Shown: positions 7,207 through 14,850, numbered from the stretch's first letter. The stretch: DNA of 18,044 nucleotides from an uncultured Collinsella sp. (GCA_900758845.1 CAAESW010000079.1:1-18044); one strand, 5' to 3'. Notes: a model not told the origin generated them from the sequence alone. Translations and numbers: made by a program.

Positions 7207-9110
7207 TAACAGCCCTCCTCTCGCGTGACCGTCTTGGATTTGGCCTTGTCCGAGACGTTAGAAGGACCGTCCGAGCGACCGTTTAGCAGGTCCACCAACT
7301 CGTCTGCCAGCGACTCAACCGTATAGAGGCCGTCAAAGCGCAGCGGCACGCCCGCCTTCGCAAGCGCCAGCGCCATGCGCTGGGCAGCGGGAACACCCAA
7401 GCCGATTGATTTAAGCTCATCCGCATGCGCAAACACCTGAGCGGGTGTGCCCTCGGCAAACACCGCACCTTCGTTCATTACGACGATACGGTCGCAGCAA
7501 TTGGCCAGGTCATCCATGCTGTGTGAAACCATGACGACGGTCAGGCCATCGCGGTGAAGTCGATCGATGAGCTCCAAGAAATCACTGCGCGCCGCCGGAT
7601 CGAGCCCCGCCATGGGCTCATCGAGTACCAGGACCTCGGGCTCCGTGGCAAGCACGCCAGCAAACGCCACGCGCCGCTGCTGCCCGCCCGAGAGCTCAAA
7701 GGGGCTCTTGTCGCCCACCGTGGCCAGGTCGAGGCCCACGCGCGCGAGCGATGACGCAACGCGGCAGGCAACCTCGGCCTGCGACAAGCCAAGGTTACGC
7801 GGACCAAATGCCACGTCCTGCGCCACGGTCTCGGCAAACAGCTGACGCTCTGGATACTGAAACACCACGCCGACCTTTGCCTTAACCGCGGCGGCATCTT
7901 TCTTGTTTGATAGGTCGAGCCCCAATGCGTAAACGGAACCCTCCTGGGGACGAATCAGACCGTTGAGATGCTGAATCAGCGTCGACTTACCCGAACCGGT
8001 ATGGCCCGCAAGGCCCAGGAACTCGCCACGACGCACCGTTAGCGACACGTTGCGCAACGCCCAGGGGCTGCTAGGATCGTTGCCCCAGAGGGCCTGCTTG
8101 TTCGATGCGCCCTCGGCGGCTGAGCGCTTGTGCCAGCGACGACGCTCGCGGGCGCTCAGCGAATAGCTATACGAAAGGTGCGAAATCTCGATGACGGGCT
8201 GCAGCGCGTCTGCGCCATCGATTGCAGAGGAGACGTTGTCGGGAATACGAGGATCGGATGCGAAAGGCCGCCCGGCGATGCCTGTCCTACTCCGCTCGGC
8301 ATAAGCCTGCGCAACCTCGGCAACCATATCCGCCTCGCGCACTTTCGCGCAAATGGGCACGCCCTTCGCGCAAAGCGCCCTGCCAAGACAGCACGATGCC
8401 GGCATATCCAGGTTCAGCCGCGCGAGTTCGTCCGCCCGCGTCAAGATCTCCTCGGGCGTACCGAGCATGGCAACGCGGCCCGCCTGGAAGACAGCAACGC
8501 GATCGGCCTCAGCGGCCTCTTCCATAAAGTGCGTAATCATCACGATGGTCATGCCGCGTTCGTGCAGCGCGTGACAGGCCTTCATGAGGCCCTTGCGCCC
8601 GCGCGGATCGAGCATCGAGGAGGCCTCATCCAAGATGAGCACGCGCGGCTCCATGGCGAGCACGCCGGCAAGCGCCACGCGCTGCTTTTGTCCGCCCGAG
8701 AGAGCGTGGGTCTCGTGGCGCTCAAAGCCCACCAGGCCCACGGCCTTCAGCGCCTCGCGCACGCGCTGCGCGATCTGGGCCGATTCGACCCCTAAGTTCT
8801 CGGGACCAAACGCAACATCGTCCTCGACAAGCGTCGCCACAAGCTGGTCGTCGGGATTCTGGAACACCATGCCCGCAGTCGAGCGGATATCGTAGACCAG
8901 CTCGGGATCGGACGCGTCCATGCCGTTGACGCACACCGTTCCCGCATCGGGCTGCAGCAGCGCGTTCAAATGCTTGGCAAACGTAGACTTGCCCGACCCG
9001 TTTCCGCCGAGGATGCAGAAAAACTCGCCATCCTCGATGTTCAGATCGATGCCATCGAGCGCCGGTACAGCACCGTCATAGCTAAAGGAAACGCCCCGAC
9101 ACTCAATCAT
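7206..9110 (-). CDS. ecfA: fused ECF transporter ATPase (EcfA1-EcfA2 in one chain)
   Basis: 634 aa holding two complete ABC ATPase domains, which in most ECF transporters are separate proteins. Domain 1: Walker A GGNGSGKST (35-43), Q-loop FQNP (83-86), signature LSGGQKQR (137-144), Walker B VLILDEA (157-163), switch histidine in ITH (192-194). Domain 2: Walker A GHTGSGKST (369-377), Q-loop FQYP (417-420), signature LSGGQQRR (473-480), Walker B LVLDEP (494-499), switch histidine in VSH (528-530). The linker of about 70-90 residues (about 240-305) is cysteine-containing at its start, and a basic insert (RERRRWHKRS, 321-330) sits before the second Walker A. Domain 1 has DEA for the usual DEP, as in many EcfA1. 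ATG at 9110 overlaps the ribU stop by 4 bases (ATGA). Confidence 0.93.
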   Translation of the reverse strand: MIECRGVSFSYDGAVPALDGIDLNIEDGEFFCILGGNGSGKSTFAKHLNALLQPDAGTVCVNGMDASDPELVYDIRSTAGMVFQNPDDQLVATLVEDDVAFGPENLGVESAQIAQRVREALKAVGLVGFERHETHALSGGQKQRVALAGVLAMEPRVLILDEASSMLDPRGRKGLMKACHALHERGMTIVMITHFMEEAAEADRVAVFQAGRVAMLGTPEEILTRADELARLNLDMPASCCLGRALCAKGVPICAKVREADMVAEVAQAYAERSRTGIAGRPFASDPRIPDNVSSAIDGADALQPVIEISHLSYSYSLSARERRRWHKRSAAEGASNKQALWGNDPSSPWALRNVSLTVRRGEFLGLAGHTGSGKSTLIQHLNGLIRPQEGSVYALGLDLSNKKDAAAVKAKVGVVFQYPERQLFAETVAQDVAFGPRNLGLSQAEVACRVASSLARVGLDLATVGDKSPFELSGGQQRRVAFAGVLATEPEVLVLDEPMAGLDPAARSDFLELIDRLHRDGLTVVMVSHSMDDLANCCDRIVVMNEGAVFAEGTPAQVFAHADELKSIGLGVPAAQRMALALAKAGVPLRFDGLYTVESLADELVDLLNGRSDGPSNVSDKAKSKTVTREEGC

Positions 9111-9697
9111 GCGCGGCCTTTGACCTGGTCCTTCTTGGGCGTGATGAGATTAGAGACCGCCTTGTACACCACCAGCGTCAACACCGAGTTGAGCACGGTC
9201 TTGATGAGGTTAAACGGCAAGACGGTGGGAAGCATGAGCGGCAGAATCACATCGGCCGAGCCATACCAGAACCAAACGCCGATGGTCAGGTTCGCGACCA
9301 TGGACAGCGCCGTAGCGGCAATGACGCCGAGCGCCAGGCCAATCACGGCACCCTTGTAGGTGTGCATCTTCTGATAGACGATAGCCGCAGGCAGAATATA
9401 GCCCAGCGTGGCAACCAAGTTCATAAGCGCGCCGACCCAGTCACCCGTGGTAAGCGCATGGATGACGATCGCCATGGCGGCAACGGCAGTGCCGGCACCA
9501 GGACCATACGCAAATCCACACACCATCGCCGGCACCAGCGACGGGTCATACGTCAAAAACGGCGCCGAAGGAAGGATGGGCAGCTGCACATACATAAACA
9601 GCGCTCCCAGGGCGCACATCAACGCCATGGTAACGAGCTGTTTGGTGCTCCACCTATTCGTGTTCTCAAAATGGATATGCTGCGACTGTTCAGACAT
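9107..9697 (-). CDS. ribU: riboflavin ECF transporter S-component RibU
   Basis: Substrate-binding membrane protein for riboflavin uptake. It has 196 aa with about six hydrophobic segments. Family-like stretches are QLPILPSAPFLTYDPSLVPA near the first loop, the GGF-like CGFAYGPGAG, MNLVATLGYILPA, and LPFNLIKTVLN near the end. The identity is strongly supported by the FMN riboswitch directly upstream. The ATG at 9697 has AGGTGA 4 bases ahead; a further in-frame ATG at 9718 falls inside the riboswitch stem and is not used. Coupled by a 4-base overlap to ecfA. A different S-component specificity is unlikely given the riboswitch. Confidence 0.93.
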   Translation of the reverse strand: MSEQSQHIHFENTNRWSTKQLVTMALMCALGALFMYVQLPILPSAPFLTYDPSLVPAMVCGFAYGPGAGTAVAAMAIVIHALTTGDWVGALMNLVATLGYILPAAIVYQKMHTYKGAVIGLALGVIAATALSMVANLTIGVWFWYGSADVILPLMLPTVLPFNLIKTVLNSVLTLVVYKAVSNLITPKKDQVKGRA

Positions 9698-9710
9698 AAG
9701 ATCACCTGCC

Positions 9711-9892
9711 TCTTTCATCCGGACTCTAACCGTTGGTACTGGGATCTCACCAGTTCAGCCGGCATGCGAACCAACGCACACACGGGTCGCGGACTCATCG
9801 GCTCGGCCGCAGGCACTTTACCTGCGCCACGGCGTCCCTTTGACACCGCCCGATTTACCGCCAGTGGGGAATTTCACCCCGCCCTGAAACAG
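9711..9892 (-). ncRNA. FMN riboswitch (RFN element)
   Basis: Read on the minus strand, the conserved blocks of the RFN element appear in order: GGGCGGGGTGAAATTCCCCA then CTGGCGGTAAAT near 9855-9886, GACGCCG, a variable hairpin (GCGCAGGTAAAGTGCCTGCG), CTGGTGAGATCCCAGT, and ACCAACGGTTAGAGTCCGGA at the 3' side. The closing stem is TTTCA (9885-9889) with TGAAA (9713-9717). Its 3' edge is only about 13 bases from the ribU start, and the ribosome site AGGTGA follows at once. No separate terminator hairpin is seen between it and the gene, so control is more likely at translation than at transcription. FMN binding would shut down riboflavin uptake. Confidence 0.96.
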
Positions 9893-9900
9893 CAATTGCA

Positions 9901-9928
9901 AGTGTAGCACGGGCAGGTTTTCGCGCAA
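9901..9928 (-). promoter_or_regulatory. promoter of the riboswitch-ribU operon
   Basis: Minus-strand -10 TACACT (9901-9906) and -35 TTGCGC (9923-9928, 4 of 6 match to TTGACA) with a 16-base spacer. Transcription would start near 9894, right at the 5' edge of the riboswitch. Confidence 0.55.
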
Positions 9929-9945
9929 GTATGCCAAGGGTAATT

Positions 9946-10094
9946 TATGATGGGGACCAGTTGCCGCAACAACCACATTCCCCACCCATCCCAAAGTAGC
10001 GCGCCTTTCGCGCGAAGCGCGAAACAGCGAAGGGGACCCGTCCTCCCATCAACCACGTCCTTCTCCGGGAGCCGACCTCAAGGCCGTAAACGCA
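9946..10094. other. non-coding stretch between riboflavin promoter and groEL 3' region
   Basis: No convincing gene. It holds a hairpin at 10006-10024 with 8-base arms (TTTCGCGC, loop GAA, GCGCGAAA) and a weaker one around GTTGCCGCAAC near 9960-9970. The GCGCGAAGCGCG core of the first hairpin recurs at the tip of the large palindrome at 10095-10238. Confidence 0.4.
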
Positions 10095-10238
10095 GGGGAT
10101 CCGGGGGCGTGACGGGGGCTTCTCTCCGGAACATTCCGCAGGACGCAAAGAGGCTCCGCAGCGCGAAGCGCGATGCGGAGCCTCTTTGCATGTCCGAGGA
10201 CGTTCCGGAGAGAACCCCCGTCACGCCCCCGGATCCCC
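10095..10238. repeat. long nested palindrome downstream of groEL
   Basis: Outer arms 10095-10132 and 10202-10238 pair over 37 bases with a single bulged base. Inside, after a partly paired zone, a perfect 16-base stem (10145-10160 with 10175-10190, GCAAAGAGGCTCCGCA) encloses a 13-base tip that is itself foldable (GCGC GAA GCGC). It begins 27 bases past the groEL stop. The inner stem, ending in CTCTTTGC on either strand, looks like a bidirectional terminator for groESL; the outer arms are far more than a terminator needs. Confidence 0.85.
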
Positions 10239-10264
10239 GGTGGGAGTTCTAGACCTTGTCGGCC

Positions 10265-11902
10265 TTAGTACATACCGCCGCCCTGCTGACCAGCGGTGGC
10301 AGCAGCGATAGCGTCCTCAAGCTGAGTGTTCTTGGGCACATCGGAGACGGTGGCCTCGGTGATGAGGATCAGGCTGGCGACAGAAGCAGCGTTCTGCAGG
10401 GTGACGCGGCTGACCTTGACGGGGTCGAGGACGCCCATCTCAATCATGTCGCCCCACTCGCCGTTGGCAGAGTTGAGACCCTGGCCGGCAGGCAGCTCGG
10501 CAACCTTGTCGACCACGACAGCGCCCTCAAAGCCAGCGTTCTTGGCGATGGTAGCGACCGGAGCGGTCAGAGCCTTCTTGACGATGTCGACACCGATCTT
10601 CTCCTCGGGGTCGTCAAGCTCAACAGCGTCGAGCGCAGGAGCAGCGTCCATGAAGGCGACGCCGCCACCGGCGACAATGCCCTCCTCGACAGCAGCGCGG
10701 GTAGCCTGCAGGGCGTCCTCGACGCGATGCTTGATCTCCTTGAGCTCGGACTCGGTAGCAGCGCCGACCTTGATGACGGCAACGCCACCGGAGAGCTTGG
10801 CCAGGCGCTCCTGGAGCTTCTCGCGGTCGAAGTCAGAGGTGGTGTTCTCCATCTCGCCCTTGATCTGAGCGATACGGGCGTCGATGGCCTCCTTGGAGCC
10901 AGCACCGCCGACGACGACGGTGTTGTCCTTGGAGATGGTGACGGACTTAGCGGTACCGAGCATATCGGCGGTAATGTCAGCGACCTTCACGCCCAGTTCG
11001 TCCAGGGCAGCCTGGCCACCGGTGAGGACGGCAATGTCCTCGAGGATGCGCTTGCGGCGATCGCCGTAGCCCGGGGCCTTAACGGCGCAGACGTTGAGGG
11101 CGCCACGGATCTTGTTGAGGACCAGGGTCGGCAGAGCCTCGCCGTCGATGTCCTCAGCGATGATGAGCAGGCCACGGCCAGCGCGCTGGACAGCCTCGAG
11201 AACGGGCATGATGTCCTGAACGCTGGAGATCTTCTGGTCGGTGATGAGGATGTACGGATCCTTCATCACGGCCTCCATGCGGTCGTTGTCCGTGACGAAG
11301 TAAGCGGAGACATAGCCCTTGTCGAACTGCATGCCCTCGACAGTGTCGATGGTAATGTCGAACGTCTGGGAATCCTCGACGGTGATGACGCCGTCCTTAC
11401 CCACGACCTCCATGGCCTCGGCGATCTTCTCGCCAACCTCGGGGTCACCAGCGGAGATGGTGCCGACGGAAGCGATCTGCTCCTTGGTCTCGACCGGCTT
11501 GGCCTGCTTCTTCATCTCGGCGACGGCGGCGTTGACGGCCTTGTCGATGCCGCGACGGATGGCCAGCGGGTTAGCGCCAGCGGCGACGTTGCGCAGACCG
11601 TCGTTGACGATAGCCTGAGCGAGCAGGGTTGCGGTGGTGGTGCCGTCACCCACGGTGTCGTTGGTCTTGGTGGCGACCTCCTTCACCAGCTGAGCGCCCA
11701 TGTTCTCGATGTTGTCCTCGAGCTCGATCTCCTTAGCGACGGAAACGCCGTCGTTGGTGATGGTCGGGGCACCGAACGTGCGCTGCAGAGCGACGTAACG
11801 GCCCTTGGGGCCCATGGTGACGGTAACGGCATCGGCCAGAGTGTTGACGCCCTTTGCGAGCTTGGCGCGGGCATCGGTGTTGAACGTAATGTTCTTTGCC
11901 AT
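10265..11902 (-). CDS. groL: chaperonin GroEL (Hsp60)
   Basis: Large subunit of the barrel chaperonin that folds proteins with ATP and GroES in the cytoplasm. The 545 aa match the family. Marks: MAKNITFNTDARAKL start, VTMGPKGR (28-35), ATP-binding GDGTTTATLLAQ (85-96), EDIDGEALPTLVLNK in the apical domain, and AGGGVAFMDA in the equatorial domain. The C-terminus ends in QQGGGMY, a short glycine/methionine tail rather than several GGM repeats or the His-rich tail of some actinobacterial copies. ATG at 11902 has GGAGG 10 bases upstream. It follows groES after 96 bases in a usual groES-groEL order, so this is the canonical operon copy. Confidence 0.98.
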   Translation of the reverse strand: MAKNITFNTDARAKLAKGVNTLADAVTVTMGPKGRYVALQRTFGAPTITNDGVSVAKEIELEDNIENMGAQLVKEVATKTNDTVGDGTTTATLLAQAIVNDGLRNVAAGANPLAIRRGIDKAVNAAVAEMKKQAKPVETKEQIASVGTISAGDPEVGEKIAEAMEVVGKDGVITVEDSQTFDITIDTVEGMQFDKGYVSAYFVTDNDRMEAVMKDPYILITDQKISSVQDIMPVLEAVQRAGRGLLIIAEDIDGEALPTLVLNKIRGALNVCAVKAPGYGDRRKRILEDIAVLTGGQAALDELGVKVADITADMLGTAKSVTISKDNTVVVGGAGSKEAIDARIAQIKGEMENTTSDFDREKLQERLAKLSGGVAVIKVGAATESELKEIKHRVEDALQATRAAVEEGIVAGGGVAFMDAAPALDAVELDDPEEKIGVDIVKKALTAPVATIAKNAGFEGAVVVDKVAELPAGQGLNSANGEWGDMIEMGVLDPVKVSRVTLQNAASVASLILITEATVSDVPKNTQLEDAIAAATAGQQGGGMY

Positions 11903-11998
11903 GGTAGGTAATCCTCCAAAAGAAATGTGACTCGCGTCGCCGCTTCCGAGTCCTATGCGGCAGGCGCGTTCAAAGACGAATCAGAGATTCTGACGAGG

Positions 11999-12292
11999 CT
12001 AGGCCTCGACGACGGCGTAGATGTCGTCGGCGCGCATCAGCAGATACTTCTCGCCGTCGACCTTGACCTCGTTGCCACCAAACTTACCGTAGATGACAAC
12101 GTCGCCGACCTGAACGTCCATGGGAATGCGCTCGCCCTTGTCGTTGACCTTACCGGCGCCAACGGCAACGATGGTGCCGCGCTGCGGCTTCTCCTGAGCG
12201 TTGCTAGCGATGTACAGACCAGAAGCGGTCTTCTGCTCGGCCTCGTCGGGCTTGACCAGGACGCGATCTGCAAGCGGCTTCAAAGACGACAT
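11999..12292 (-). CDS. groS: co-chaperonin GroES (Hsp10)
   Basis: 97-aa lid of the GroEL chamber. Typical features: LKPLADRVLVKPDEAEQKT at the start, the mobile-loop region TASGLYIASNAQEKPQRG, and GDVVIYGKFGGNEVKVDGEKY near the end, matching the family length. In the mobile loop the usual G-I-V/L-L is replaced by SGLYIAS. ATG at 12292 is preceded by GGAGG with 9 bases spacing. First gene of the groESL operon. Confidence 0.97.
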   Translation of the reverse strand: MSSLKPLADRVLVKPDEAEQKTASGLYIASNAQEKPQRGTIVAVGAGKVNDKGERIPMDVQVGDVVIYGKFGGNEVKVDGEKYLLMRADDIYAVVEA

Positions 12293-12375
12293 GCTTGTTT
12301 CCTCCTTTTTGGGCCGCGCGGTTGAGCCGTGCGGGTTTCCCTACTTCGTTTGCGTACGCGTTGAATGGTACCCAC

Positions 12376-12420
12376 GAATGGCGGGTTATACAACACAGAG
12401 TCAAAAAATCTTATTTTTTG
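12376..12420 (-). promoter_or_regulatory. candidate control region of groESL
   Basis: The last AT-rich stretch before groES. It contains a perfect inverted repeat at 12402-12420 (CAAAAAAT, 3-base spacer, ATTTTTTG) which overlaps a possible minus-strand -35 TTGACT (12399-12404). A -10 at the right distance is weak; TATAAC at 12385-12390 is only 8 bases from TTGACT. I see neither a CIRCE element (TTAGCACTC...GAGTGCTAA) nor a HAIR element (CTTGAGT...ACTCAAG). Exact promoter uncertain. Confidence 0.35.
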
Positions 12421-12429
12421 GCACTTAGA

Positions 12430-12640
12430 TTTTCTGAATGCCGGGGGATAACTTGGCAGTGGCTCCCGTGTGGCGCCGGAGGGGCGGGGCATAAGGTTTC
12501 CTGCTCGGGCAGTCCTGCTCGCACGAAGGCCACATTAAGTGGCCTTCGGCTCGTGCGGAACTCGCGATAAACCTTATGCCCCGCCCCTCCGGCGCCACAC
12601 GGGAGCTGAGCCAACGTTATCGGGCCCGGCATTCAGAAAA
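12430..12640. repeat. 211-base nested palindrome upstream of groESL
   Basis: Three tiers. The outermost arms start with a perfect 16-base match (12430-12445 with 12625-12640, TTTTCTGAATGCCGGG) and continue with GATAAC-TTGGC pairing. The middle arms, 12462-12499 and 12569-12606, are a perfect 38-base inverted repeat. The inner stem pairs 12524-12533 with 12539-12548 (CGAAGGCCAC / GTGGCCTTCG). It lies 138 bases upstream of the groES start and outside its likely promoter. Confidence 0.9.
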
Positions 12641-12717
12641 GTCAGTGCAGCAAAATGGCGATGCGGATAGCGACATGGGCATGGTTTTCGCCGCGCGCAC
12701 GGGTCCCCCAGGGAGCA

Positions 12718-12955
12718 CCGTGCATTTTTGGGAGTATTCAGCAGACCAGGACGATTGCATACGCACCGGACATTCCTTATTGGTCCCAAGGACGCCTTCA
12801 GCGGGCGGTTTTGGTCGGTGGGCAGACCCCGTTGGGACAAATGGGCATACTTCGCGCCGTACCGGACCACAAAATGTCATCGAGCTCCGCGATGCTACCC
12901 GACTGCAGCGGCGCCGGCGGAGCTTGTGTTGCTGAATACTCCGTTTTTTGCACGG
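12718..12955. repeat. possible small element with inverted ends
   Basis: The ends are inverted copies: 12718-12743 and 12930-12955. Each has CCGTGCA outermost, six non-matching bases (T-run on one side, A-run on the other when aligned) and then a perfect 13-base GGAGTATTCAGCA. The 212 bases between the ends of the arms' inner side do not pair in any obvious way and carry no clear gene. Size and layout resemble a MITE-like or structured intergenic repeat, but I cannot show other copies and see no clear target-site duplication. Confidence 0.45.
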
Positions 12956-13061
12956 CCCAGGCGGGGGTACATCAGGACCAGAAAGAACATCCCAGCCTTT
13001 TTATGCAATCTGTAATGGAAAGTATGCAAAACACCAAGAGACCGCATTGCTGATGTCCAAA

Positions 13062-13101
13062 TTGAGCGCGTGGGGGCAGCGGCGCCCCACCCCACGCTCA
13101 A
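13062..13101. repeat. GC-rich hairpin
   Basis: Arms beginning TTGAGCG and ending CGCTCAA with G- and C-runs between, imperfect in the middle, 40 bases in total. There is no T-run. It may be a second terminator or simply structured intergenic DNA. Confidence 0.4.
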
Positions 13102-13146
13102 ATCAAGCAGAGCAGGGACGCTCACAGCGAGTCCCCACCGATATAC

Positions 13147-13194
13147 AAACGCGGCTCGAGCGCCATCCCAAAATAGGCTGCCCGAGCCGCGTTT
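13147..13194 (-). terminator. terminator of the YtcJ-type amidohydrolase gene
   Basis: Perfect 12-base arms (AAACGCGGCTCG and its complement) around a 24-base loop, 19 bases past the gene's stop. The minus-strand 3' side ends GCGTTTGTATAT. Confidence 0.65.
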
Positions 13195-13212
13195 AACGGT
13201 ACGGCATGATTA

Positions 13213-14850
13213 TTAGCGCTCGTAAATCAAGTTGCCTGCCAGGTAGGTGGCCTGAACCTTGGTGGCTTGCAGCTCTTGGGGGTCGATGGTGAGCGGGTTT
13301 TGGTCCAGGACTACCAGGTCGGCGTATTTGCCGGGCTCCAGGCTGCCGAGGTTTTGCTCGTCACCTGCTGCGTAGGCGCTGCCCAGGGTGTAGTTGCGCA
13401 GAGCTGTAGCCGCGTCGATGCGCTCGCTGGGGAGCCAGCCGCCCTCGGGCCAGTGGCTGCGGGGGTCTTGGCGCGTGATAGCCGTGTAGAGCACGTTCAT
13501 GCTGGTAACGGCTGTGATGGGGCTATCGGTGCCGAAGGCTTGGCGGATGCCGCGCTGCTTATAGGTCGCAAACGGCCACATGATGCGGCTGCGCTCCAGG
13601 CCCAGGTCGCGCTCCGGGCCACCCGGGTCGAGCGTGATGTGGCAAGGCTGGCTCGAGGCAATGACGTTGAGCTTGCGCAGACGATCGATGTCCTCGGGCA
13701 GCAGATTCTCCAAATGCTCAAGCGTATTATGGCCGTGCGGGGGCAGACCGTAGAGCTCTGCCGCCTCCTCAAAGATATCGAGTGCGGCATGGATGGCACC
13801 GTCGCCGATAACGTGGATGCGCACGGTGTGGCCACGCTCGGCTGCCGCCAGAACCAACTTGCGCATGCGCTCGACAGGAACCGTCAGGCGACCCTGGTCG
13901 CCCGGGAAGCGCGGGTTGGTATAGGGCTCAGTGAGGTATGCGGTATGCTCGCTCGACACGCCGTCGAAGAACTGTTTAAAGCCTGGCGCCGAGAGCAGCG
14001 CGTTGTTCGCGTAGCGGGTCTGGAGTTCTTCCAAGCGTGATTGGTCATCCAGCAGCGTGGGAAACAAATAGGCGCGGATGCCCAGCTTGCCGGCGGCCTG
14101 TAGCTTGTCGTAAACATCGTCGCGAATAAAGTCGCAGCCCGGCATGGGCATGAGCGACATATCGCAGATTGAGGTGATGCCTTGCTCGGCCATACGCTTC
14201 ATCTGGTCGGCGTAAGCGCTCGCGATGCGGTCCTCGCCCAGCCACTCAAGACAGCGCGGCAGCAGCTGCATGGCCGCAGCCTCGTGAGCGATACCCGTGA
14301 GTTCGCCATTTGCATCCTTGTCGTAACTTCCACCCGCCGGCGGCTCGCTGTCACGCGTCACGCCGAGGGCTTCGAGTGCGCGGCTGTTGAGCCACAGGGT
14401 ATGCCCATCGCCCGAATACATAACACAGGGGCGATCGGGGAAGGCGGCGTCGAGGGAAGCCTTGGTAGGATGCTCGGGCGGATCCCAGCGGTAATCGCGC
14501 CAGCCCTGGGTCACGACCCAGGCGTCATCGGGCAAGCCTTGGGAAAACTCGAGCGCATGCTGCACCAGTGCCGCCTCTGACGTGCCCATATCCATGAGCA
14601 TGTACGGCGAGGAACCGACCGAGGTATGGAAGAAGTGCAGGTGCGCATCATGGAAACCGGGGCAGATGAATTGCTCGCCGTAGTCGACAACTGGCGTGGC
14701 GGCAGGGGCGGCGGCAACCACGTCATCGGGCGCGCCGACCGCGACGATACGATCACCCGCGATGGCGATCGCCAGCTCGCGGGCGGTATCGATGCCGTCT
14801 TGGGCGGTAAAGACGTTCTTGGAGCAGATAATCCGATCGATATGTTGCAT
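13213..14850 (-). CDS. YtcJ-type amidohydrolase (Amidohydro_3 family)
   Basis: Cytoplasmic metal-dependent hydrolase of the amidohydrolase superfamily, about 545 aa, the usual size for YtcJ/N-substituted formamide deformylase-like proteins. Metal-site signs: PGFHDAHLHF (64-73, the H-x-H is H70 and H72), HVIGDGAIHAALD (about 342), SSQPCHIT, and FGTDSPI near residue 440 with the catalytic aspartate. N- and C-terminal strands form the small beta domain (VVLDQNPLTI near the end). Starts at 14850, 14856 and 14862 are all in frame; I take 14850 because GGGG is 6 bases ahead. The frame stays open far upstream to 15939, but there it is antisense to the M20 gene. Substrate unknown; the family is broad. 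It is divergent from the M20-type hydrolase with 168 bases between them. Confidence 0.9.
   Translation of the reverse strand: MQHIDRIICSKNVFTAQDGIDTARELAIAIAGDRIVAVGAPDDVVAAAPAATPVVDYGEQFICPGFHDAHLHFFHTSVGSSPYMLMDMGTSEAALVQHALEFSQGLPDDAWVVTQGWRDYRWDPPEHPTKASLDAAFPDRPCVMYSGDGHTLWLNSRALEALGVTRDSEPPAGGSYDKDANGELTGIAHEAAAMQLLPRCLEWLGEDRIASAYADQMKRMAEQGITSICDMSLMPMPGCDFIRDDVYDKLQAAGKLGIRAYLFPTLLDDQSRLEELQTRYANNALLSAPGFKQFFDGVSSEHTAYLTEPYTNPRFPGDQGRLTVPVERMRKLVLAAAERGHTVRIHVIGDGAIHAALDIFEEAAELYGLPPHGHNTLEHLENLLPEDIDRLRKLNVIASSQPCHITLDPGGPERDLGLERSRIMWPFATYKQRGIRQAFGTDSPITAVTSMNVLYTAITRQDPRSHWPEGGWLPSERIDAATALRNYTLGSAYAAGDEQNLGSLEPGKYADLVVLDQNPLTIDPQELQATKVQATYLAGNLIYER

Larger units (their letters stand above)
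12641..13146. other. about 500 bases without a convincing gene
   Basis: Several open frames of 60-130 codons exist on both strands, but none has a good ribosome site, a recognisable motif or a residue composition like a protein. The stretch holds the inverted-end element at 12718-12955, a more AT-rich part around 12985-13040, and a hairpin at 13062-13101 (listed separately). It lies between the oppositely placed palindrome of groESL and the 3' end of the YtcJ-type gene. Confidence 0.6.

Noticed and set aside
10256..11911. 551-residue open frame antisense to groEL
   Set aside because: It mirrors groEL almost end to end, a common effect of GC-rich codon use, and its sequence is low-complexity Asp/Leu/Gly-rich with no known motif.
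12574..13125. Open frames of 70-130 codons on both strands in the gap after groES
   Set aside because: They overlap each other and the palindromes, have no good ribosome site and show no recognisable motif. I treat the gap as non-coding.
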